A stretch of DNA of 64,000 bases, from assembly GCF_021228125.1 (NCBI RefSeq), contig NZ_JAJQQS010000010.1:223362-287361 (forward strand). The letters run 5' to 3'. Below, one piece after another: positions 58,868 through 64,000 of this stretch. Made by a program: the position numbers and the translations under genes. Every line of letters starts with the position of its first letter. The stretch's first letter is position 1. The notes beneath the pieces were generated by a model. It was not told where the DNA came from. It searched no databases and saw nothing but the letters and a program-made list of their open reading frames with translations. The stretch comes from Streptomyces albireticuli (GTDB lineage: Bacteria; Actinomycetota; Actinomycetes; Streptomycetales; Streptomycetaceae).

Positions 58868-58917
58868 ACAGCGGCGGGAGCCCGGGCCGTGTGACCGGTC
58901 CGGGCTCCCGCCGCTGT
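58868..58917. terminator. Strong hairpin, 18-bp perfect stem
   Basis: Arms at 58868-58885 and 58900-58917 (ACAGCGGCGGGAGCCCGG and its complement) are separated by a 14-nt loop. Lies just upstream of the small-ORF pair and after the FMN reductase gene on the minus strand. Confidence 0.7.
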
Positions 58918-58983
58918 GCGAGGTGATCTGCGGTCGGGGGCGGCGCGCCGCGGGCGGACGCGGCGGGCCGCGCCCCCGGACGC

Positions 58984-59022
58984 GACGGACCCGGTGGCCC
59001 TCAAGGGGCCACCGGGTCCGTC
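58984..59022. terminator. Strong hairpin, 17-bp perfect stem
   Basis: Arms GACGGACCCGGTGGCCC (58984-59000) and its complement (59006-59022) with a 5-nt loop. It lies 78 bp past the FMN reductase stop at 59100 and probably ends that transcript. Confidence 0.75.
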
Positions 59023-59099
59023 ACCGGGGGTGTGATCCGCGCGGGTGCGCGGTGCGTGTGGACGGCGGGCGGGAGTGCTGTTCCCGCCGGCCGTGACGG

Positions 59100-59690
59100 C
59101 TACTTGCCGTAGGGGCGGCGGGCGCGCTGCTCGCGCAGGCCGTCCGCCCACCAGCCGAGCTGGTCCAGCAGCGCCTTGGCGGCACCGGCCGGGCCGGACT
59201 GGTCCTTGGGCTCGCCGCTCTCGTCGAACTTCTCCCAGGCCATGTGGAAGCTGACGGCCTCGCGGATGGTGACCGCGTGCAGCTCGGCGAAGATCGGGCG
59301 CAGCTGCTCGGCGGAGCGCAGGCCGCCGGCGAGGCCGCCGTAGGAGACGAAGCCGACCGGCTTGCCCTGCCACTGCGTGTAGTGCCAGTCGATCAGGCTC
59401 TTGAGCGAGGCCGGGAAGCTGTGGTTGTACTCCGGCGTGACGACGACGAAGGCGTCGGCCTGCTCCAGTCGCGGCGTGACCTTCGAGAGGGCCTCGACGA
59501 CCTCGGCGGAGGGCTGCTGCGAGAGGACGTAGGGCAGCTCGTGGTCGGCGAGGTCGATGACGTCGACCTCGAAGTCGTCGCGCAGACCGGCCTGCTTGAC
59601 GAACCAGTTCGCCACCGTCGGGCCGAAGCGGCCCTCTCGGACGCTGGCCACGATGACGGCGAGCTTCAGGGGCGCGGTGCTAGCGGACAA
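59100..59690 (-). CDS. NADPH-dependent FMN reductase
   Basis: 196 aa if TTG 59690 is used, which has AAGGAG upstream at 6-nt spacing; an ATG at 59777 would add a Pro-rich tail unlike the family. Flavodoxin-like fold: phosphate loop IVASVREGRFGPTVANW, then VVVTPEYNHSFPASLKSLIDW and FVSYGGLAGGLR. It supplies reduced FMN, or reduces quinones. In aromatic polyketide clusters such enzymes serve flavin-dependent oxygenases. Its gene sits downstream of the DsbA-like gene on the same strand with a 161-bp gap. Confidence 0.9.
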   Translation of the reverse strand: MSASTAPLKLAVIVASVREGRFGPTVANWFVKQAGLRDDFEVDVIDLADHELPYVLSQQPSAEVVEALSKVTPRLEQADAFVVVTPEYNHSFPASLKSLIDWHYTQWQGKPVGFVSYGGLAGGLRSAEQLRPIFAELHAVTIREAVSFHMAWEKFDESGEPKDQSGPAGAAKALLDQLGWWADGLREQRARRPYGK

Positions 59691-59828
59691 GATGTGCTCC
59701 TTCGGGTGGTGCGGGAATTCAGGTGCCGGAAAGGCGGGAAAGGCCCTGTCCGGGGGAATCGGTGGCGGTGGAAACAACCCTCCACCGTCGCCCCCCGGTC
59801 AGGTCAAGCCAGGAGGAAAGAGTTGACA

Positions 59829-59844
59829 GGGAATTGTCATTCCC
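59829..59844. promoter_or_regulatory. GGGAAT-TGTC-ATTCCC dyad
   Basis: Perfect 6-bp arms around TGTC, extended by nearly symmetrical GACA/TGTC outside. It lies in the gap before the FMN reductase gene and resembles a repressor operator in size. No TetR- or MarR-type gene is within the window to match it. Confidence 0.35.
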
Positions 59845-59851
59845 GTGTCTT

Positions 59852-60484
59852 TCACACGGTGGTGCGGAGTGCGGCCAGGTAGGCCTCCTCCGATTGCGCG
59901 CCGGTGAAGGTGGGGCCGTTCTCGAAGAGGAAGACGGGGACCGCGCGGATGTTGCCGCGGCGTACGCGCTCCAGGCCGGCCCGTACCTCGTCGGCGCCCT
60001 CGGTGGGGTCGTCGCCGGTCTTCACGCCCGTCTCGTCGGCGAGGCGGGCGAGGACGGCGGGGTCGCCGATGTTCACGGCGTCCGTGAAGTAGGCGCGGAA
60101 CAGGCGCTCGGCGAGTTCCTCGGCCCTGCCCTGGCCGGCGGCCAGGACGAGGTGGCGGTGGGCCTCGAGGGTGGTGGTGTGCACGGCGTGCTCGTAGTCC
60201 AGGACCAGCCCGTCGTGCGCGGCGTGTGCCGCCACGCGGGCGGTCTCGGCGCGTACGCCGCCGCCGAACTTGCGCTCCAGGGCGGCGAGGAGCGGCTCGC
60301 CGGCGGGCGACGCGTCCGGGTCGAGCTGGTAGGGGTGGAAGCGGACCTCCACCTCGCCCCCCTCGTCGCGGAAGCGGCGCGCGGCACGGGCGAAGCGTGT
60401 GTAGCCGATGTAGGAGTGGGCGCAGATGATGTCGAGGACGATGTCGACGCGGCGGGGCGTGGGACGGTCGCTCACGGGGGTCAT
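59852..60484 (-). CDS. DsbA-family / FrnE-like oxidoreductase
   Basis: 210 aa from ATG 60484 with AAGGA upstream. Thioredoxin-fold DsbA family: VDIVLDIICAHSYIGYTRF where the usual C-x-x-C is C-A-H-S, so only the first Cys remains, as in many FrnE-type proteins. The cis-Pro loop is IRAVPVFLFENGPTFTGAQ. FrnE-like genes occur in several aromatic polyketide clusters (frenolicin gave the name), where they have no settled role. Next to FMN reductase and MFS genes this suggests a secondary-metabolite context. Confidence 0.88.
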   Translation of the reverse strand: MTPVSDRPTPRRVDIVLDIICAHSYIGYTRFARAARRFRDEGGEVEVRFHPYQLDPDASPAGEPLLAALERKFGGGVRAETARVAAHAAHDGLVLDYEHAVHTTTLEAHRHLVLAAGQGRAEELAERLFRAYFTDAVNIGDPAVLARLADETGVKTGDDPTEGADEVRAGLERVRRGNIRAVPVFLFENGPTFTGAQSEEAYLAALRTTV

Positions 60485-60531
60485 GGTTCCTTAGGGGCTT
60501 CGGGGGTGTGACGGTACGGGCCGACGGGGCG

Positions 60532-61806
60532 TCAGGGGCGCCCGGCGGTGGTCCGGGAAGCGGGCTCCGGGGTGCCCGGGGCCGCTGCCCCGGGGGCGGC
60601 GTCCCGGGAGCCGGTGCGGAGGAGCAGCAGGACTACGGCGACGGTGGCGCCGAGCGCGCCCGCGGCGAGGTAGACGCCGTCGATGCCGAGCGGTCCGGTG
60701 GCGGGCTGGCTCAGGGCCGGGGAGAGGAACTGGCCCAGGAACATGCAGGAGGTGACGCCGCCCATGACCCGGCCGCGGAGGGCGACGGGGGTGCGGGAGG
60801 CCAGCCAGGTGTTGAAGTTGGGGATCAGCAGTCCGACGCCGCAGCCGAGGACCACCAGGCCCACGAGGACCAGCGGGACGGCCGAGGTGGCGCCCATGGC
60901 GATGTAGCCGGTGGCGAGCAGGGCGAAGGTGGCGACGGCCACCTGCTTGAAGCCGAACCGCTTGTTGATCTTTCCGTAGTTGAGGCCGACCAGGGCGTTG
61001 GCCAGGCTCATCAGGGCGATCGCGAGGCCGGCGCCGCTGGCCCCGATGCCGCCGATGTCCTCCAGGTAGAAGGGCAGCTGGGAGGGGACCAGGTAGAACA
61101 TGATCTGGGAGAGCAGGACCAGGGCGTAGATGCCGTAGGCCAGCTTCGGGAAGCGGGCGCCGGCCGCGTCGCCGGGCGCGCCCGGGGTCGCCGCCGCGCG
61201 GGGCGGTTCGGTGACGAAGCGCAGGACGAGCAGGGTCAGCGGCATGGCCACGAGGTAGATCGCGAACGGTCCGCGCCAGTCGATGTCGGCCAGCAGGCCG
61301 CCCAGCGAGAGGAAGGCCACGCCGCCGAAGCCCATGAAGCCGGCCTGGAGGCCCAGCACCCGCGAGCGGGACTCCCCGGGGTAGAGGTCGGTGACGAGCG
61401 TGGTGGTGGCGGTCATGATGCCGGCCACCGCGACGCCCAGCAGGAGCCGGCCGGCGAGTATGGCGTAGAGGTTGTCGAGCACCAGGCCGGAGCCGCCGGC
61501 GAAGCCGAACAGGCCGACGGAGGCGGTCAGTACGGGCTTGCGGCCCACCCGGTCCACCAGCGTGCCCACCAGGGGCGCGCCCAGGGCGATCATCAGCGCG
61601 GGGACCGTGAGGACCATGCGGACCAGGAAGTCGGCGTTGTCCACGGAGGAGAAGTGCTTCTCCATCGCGGGCAGGGACGGCGCGATGATGGCGCCGGCCA
61701 TGGTCGTGAGCATGCTGGACAGCAGCAGGGTGATCAGGAGCGGGCGCGAACCGGCCGGTCGCCCCGGCCGCTCCGCTCGCACGGTGTCGTTCGTATCGGT
61801 CACCAC
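60532..61806 (-). CDS. MFS transporter
   Basis: 424 aa from GTG 61806 (or the next GTG), AGGAG upstream. Twelve hydrophobic spans; the loop 2-3 motif appears as LVGTLVDRVGRKPVL. The design is that of DHA1-type drug exporters (LLITLLLSSMLTTMAGAIIAPSLPAM at the start is span 1). It starts the leftward run MFS, DsbA-like, FMN reductase and may export the product of the second cluster. Substrate unknown. Confidence 0.9.
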   Translation of the reverse strand: MVTDTNDTVRAERPGRPAGSRPLLITLLLSSMLTTMAGAIIAPSLPAMEKHFSSVDNADFLVRMVLTVPALMIALGAPLVGTLVDRVGRKPVLTASVGLFGFAGGSGLVLDNLYAILAGRLLLGVAVAGIMTATTTLVTDLYPGESRSRVLGLQAGFMGFGGVAFLSLGGLLADIDWRGPFAIYLVAMPLTLLVLRFVTEPPRAAATPGAPGDAAGARFPKLAYGIYALVLLSQIMFYLVPSQLPFYLEDIGGIGASGAGLAIALMSLANALVGLNYGKINKRFGFKQVAVATFALLATGYIAMGATSAVPLVLVGLVVLGCGVGLLIPNFNTWLASRTPVALRGRVMGGVTSCMFLGQFLSPALSQPATGPLGIDGVYLAAGALGATVAVVLLLLRTGSRDAAPGAAAPGTPEPASRTTAGRP

Positions 61807-62115
61807 GGTTGGTCTCCTCTGTGTTTCCCGCCCCGTCCGCGCTCCCCCGGCCGGCCGGACGCCGCGTCGCCCGGACGGTTCTCGGCGGCCGGCCGGTGGC
61901 CGGGGTCGGGTCGACGCCTGATTCTTTTCATCGGTGTTGCGAAGAGGCCGGCCGTGCTCCGGGAAGGGAATTGCCCGGGCGCCGGGCCACTGGGGACCAT
62001 ATTCCCGGAACTATTCGGTCCGTTCGGCCGGTCGCCCCTGATTTATCGCGGATCGGACAGAGGTTTCACTTCTTCCTGTGGGGATCCCGGATTTCACGCC
62101 GTCCGGCGCCGGCGG
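61807..62115. other. Intergenic gap, probable promoter region of MFS gene
   Basis: 309 bp. GGGAAT sequences at 61968-61973 and an ATTCCC at 62004-62009 recall the 59829 dyad and might be spaced operator half-sites. No gene is seen. Confidence 0.4.
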
Positions 62116-62607
62116 TCAGCCGAGGGGGACGCCGTCCGGACCGGGGCCGGTGCTCCAGTCCAGATGGAATCCCCAGGTCCTGAACCGCCAGCCGTCGTCG
62201 GTGCGCACCGCCCTGCCGGCGTAGTGGCCGCCGATGTCGAAGTGGGCGCGCGCCGGGTCGGCGGGGTGGTGGACGTGGGTGGCGACCAGGTGCAGCCGGA
62301 CGTCGGCCTCGTCACCGTCGAGGGTGATGGTGTGGTTGCCGCTCAGGTGCAGGGTGTGGGCGAAGCGGGCCTTGGCCTCGTAGTGGAAGCGGGCCACGCC
62401 CTCCAGGCCCTGCCAGGTGCCCACGGGGAAGGCCAGCTCGACGTCGTCGGTGAAGACGGTCGCCGGCCAGCTGTCGTCGAATCCGTCGGCGTCCTGGGTG
62501 TCCAGGAGGACGACATAGCGGTCGACGAGCTCACTGATGGCGGCGCGGTCGGCGAGCGCGCGCACCTGGATATGCAGCTCGGTGAGTTCTCTGTCGATCG
62601 TGGACAT
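62116..62607 (-). CDS. NTF2/SnoaL-like protein (second copy)
   Basis: 163 aa from ATG 62607 preceded by GGAG. Same design as the 55743 gene: begins MSTIDRELTELHIQVRALAD, then LADRAAISELVDRYVVLLDT, TVFTDDVELAFP and GWRFRTWGFHLDW. The two are clearly paralogues with moderate identity. Likely an SnoaL-type enzyme or binding protein in the second biosynthetic block. Confidence 0.85.
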   Translation of the reverse strand: MSTIDRELTELHIQVRALADRAAISELVDRYVVLLDTQDADGFDDSWPATVFTDDVELAFPVGTWQGLEGVARFHYEAKARFAHTLHLSGNHTITLDGDEADVRLHLVATHVHHPADPARAHFDIGGHYAGRAVRTDDGWRFRTWGFHLDWSTGPGPDGVPLG

Positions 62608-62701
62608 GACCTTCTCCTACGGGCGTGGTGAACGGGCAGGGATAGAAAGGGAGGGGTGGGGGGTGTGCGGGGCGGTCAGGCGCCGCCGGAGGGGCGCCGG
62701 T

Positions 62702-62935
62702 TCAGGACCGCTCCCCCGGGCCGGTCGGCCGGGTGCGCCAGCTGCGCGGGCCCGGGGACCGGTCGGCGCGCTCGTGGCGCCCCCAGCGGGCGGTGGCCCG
62801 GTAGTGCCGGGCCAGGTCGTCGGGCTCGGTGCCGGCCGTGGCCGTGACGGCGAGGAGCACGGCCGTCAGGGCGGCCAGTTCCTCGGGCCCGGCGTGGCCC
62901 TTCTCGACGCGGATGAGGGGATCGGTGATGGTCAT
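62702..62935 (-). CDS. Acyl-CoA carboxylase epsilon subunit
   Basis: 77 aa from ATG 62935 with GGAGG 5 bp upstream; an ATG at 62950 is weaker. The pattern IRVEKGHAGPEELAALTAVL and a C-terminal RW/SWRTR-like tail match epsilon subunits, which help assemble and activate actinobacterial acyl-CoA carboxylases. It sits 40 bp after the beta subunit gene, as usual. Confidence 0.88.
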   Translation of the reverse strand: MTITDPLIRVEKGHAGPEELAALTAVLLAVTATAGTEPDDLARHYRATARWGRHERADRSPGPRSWRTRPTGPGERS

Positions 62936-62975
62936 GGGTGCCTCCGGCACTGCGGTCGCGGCGCGGTCGGTACGG

Positions 62976-64000
62976 TCACTGCGGCGGGTTGCCGTGCTTG
63001 CGCGAGGGCAGGTCGGCGTGCTTGGCGCGGAGCATGGCCAGTGAGCGGATGAGCACCTGGCGGGTCTCGCCGGGGTCGATGACGTCGTCGACCAGGCCGC
63101 GCTCGGCGGCGTAGTACGGGTGCATCAGCTCGGCCTTGTACTCCTTGATCTTCTGCTGCCGGACCGCCTCGGGGTCGTCGGAGCCGTTGATCTCGCGGCG
63201 GAAGATGACGTTGGCCGCGCCCTCGGCGCCCATGACGGCGATCTCGTTGCTGGGCCAGGCGAGGGCCAGGTCGGCGCCGATGGAGCGGGAGTCCATGACG
63301 ATGTAGGCGCCGCCGTACGCCTTGCGCAGGACCAGGGAGATCCGCGGGACGGTGGCGTTGCAGTAGGCGTAGAGCAGCTTGGCGCCGCGCCGGATGATGC
63401 CGTTGTGCTCCTGGTCGACGCCGGGCAGGAAGCCGGGCACGTCGACGAGGGTCACCAGCGGGATGTTGAAGGCGTCGCAGAACTGCACGAAGCGGGCCGC
63501 CTTCTCGCTGGACTCGATGTCCAGGACACCGGCGTACGAGGCGGGCTGGTTGGCGACGATGCCGACGACATGGCCGTCGAGGCGGGCCAGGGCGCAGACG
63601 ATGTTGGTGGCCCAGGCCGGGTGGATCTCGAAGTACTCGGCGTCGTCGACGATCTCCTCGATGACCGAGCGGATGTCGTAGCTGCGGCCCGGGTCGTCGG
63701 GGACGAGGTCGAGGAGGGCCTCGGTGCGCCGGTCGGCCGGGTCCTGGCCGGGCGTCGCGGGCGGCAGCTCGCGGTTGTTGGCCGGCAGCAGGGAGAGCAG
63801 GAAGCGCACGTCCTCCAGGCAGCTCTCCTCGTCGTCGTAGGCGAAGTGGGAGACGCCCGAGGTGGCGGAGTGGACGTCGGCGCCGCCGAGGCCGTTCTGG
63901 CTGATCTCCTCGCCGGTGACGGCGCGGACGACGTCGGGGCCGGTGATGAACATCTGGGAGGTCTCGCGGACCATGAAGACGAAGTCGGTCAGCGCCGGGC
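62976..64000 (-). CDS. Acyl-CoA carboxylase beta subunit, N-terminus cut by window edge
   Basis: At least 341 residues; translation is open to base 64000 (PALTDFVFMVRETSQMFITG continues the family). Carboxyltransferase features: GPDVVRAVTGEEI, IEEIVDDAEYFEIHPAWA, FVQFCDAFNIPLVTLVDVPGF, VVRKAYGGAY-like LRKAYGGAYIVMDS, MGAEGAANVIF and a final VDDVIDPGETR. It transfers carboxyl from carboxybiotin to acetyl- or propionyl-CoA. With the epsilon gene next door it supplies extender units; a cluster-specific role beside the SnoaL-like and FrnE-like genes is inferred. Confidence 0.95.
   Translation of the reverse strand, partial: PALTDFVFMVRETSQMFITGPDVVRAVTGEEISQNGLGGADVHSATSGVSHFAYDDEESCLEDVRFLLSLLPANNRELPPATPGQDPADRRTEALLDLVPDDPGRSYDIRSVIEEIVDDAEYFEIHPAWATNIVCALARLDGHVVGIVANQPASYAGVLDIESSEKAARFVQFCDAFNIPLVTLVDVPGFLPGVDQEHNGIIRRGAKLLYAYCNATVPRISLVLRKAYGGAYIVMDSRSIGADLALAWPSNEIAVMGAEGAANVIFRREINGSDDPEAVRQQKIKEYKAELMHPYYAAERGLVDDVIDPGETRQVLIRSLAMLRAKHADLPSRKHGNPPQ

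Overview
The window reads as chromosome of a high-GC actinomycete, most likely Streptomyces. Codon third positions are almost all G or C, GTG starts are common, a SARP regulator carries a TTA codon, and G/C-rich hairpins lie between genes. Because of the GC bias, very long open frames also exist on the wrong strand; these are not annotated.

Layout. (1) 1-3519: a NUDIX hydrolase cut by the window edge, a Tat-exported three-repeat protein and an unusual TerD-CAP-CAP fusion. (2) 3698-44673: a biosynthetic gene cluster. A roughly 36-kb minus-strand operon runs from 40990 to 5072 in the order trans-AT, ACP, asparagine-synthetase-like amidotransferase, a 7190-aa trans-AT PKS, a 2995-aa NRPS, MbtH, SbnA, SbnB. 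A large SARP regulator is divergent from it. A P450 converges on its end. (3) 44711-55700: mostly ordinary genes (Cu/Zn-SOD-like, AIM24, isocitrate-lyase family, pentapeptide/Cys-cluster protein, Mut7-C, polyprenyl synthase, ABC transporter), plus a degenerate M4 peptidase and a frameshifted PhzF gene. (4) 55743-64000: a second, incomplete biosynthetic-looking block with two NTF2/SnoaL-like proteins, beta-carbonic anhydrase, alpha/beta hydrolase, two tiny coupled ORFs, FMN reductase, DsbA/FrnE-like protein, MFS exporter, and acyl-CoA carboxylase epsilon and beta subunits. It continues past the right edge.

Main result. The amidotransferase + ACP + AT set, followed by KS-DH-KR-ACP and KS-B-ACP (B is a DH-like domain without the DH catalytic residues), is the arrangement known to build the glutarimide ring of cycloheximide/streptimidone/migrastatin-type polyketides. 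Here the glutarimide line continues KS-KR-ACP, KS-ACP, KS-DH-KR-cMT-ACP and then passes into a peptide line: C-PCP (no A domain), C(HR mutant)-A-PCP, C-A(N-MT)-PCP, terminal C. SbnA/SbnB supply 2,3-diaminopropionate (Dap). The second A domain has a phenylalanine code and an inserted methyltransferase. The inferred product is a glutarimide-hydroxyketo-methyl-enoyl chain amidated to Dap and N-methyl-Phe, released by the terminal C domain since no thioesterase is present. I know of no described glutarimide compound with this peptide part; that is recall, not a database result.

Regulation. The 41060-41304 gap between the operon and the SARP gene holds heptamers in strict 11-bp phase, with a candidate -10 box exactly 8 bp beyond the array on the operon side. 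This suggests direct SARP control of the operon and bldA dependence through the SARP's TTA codon.
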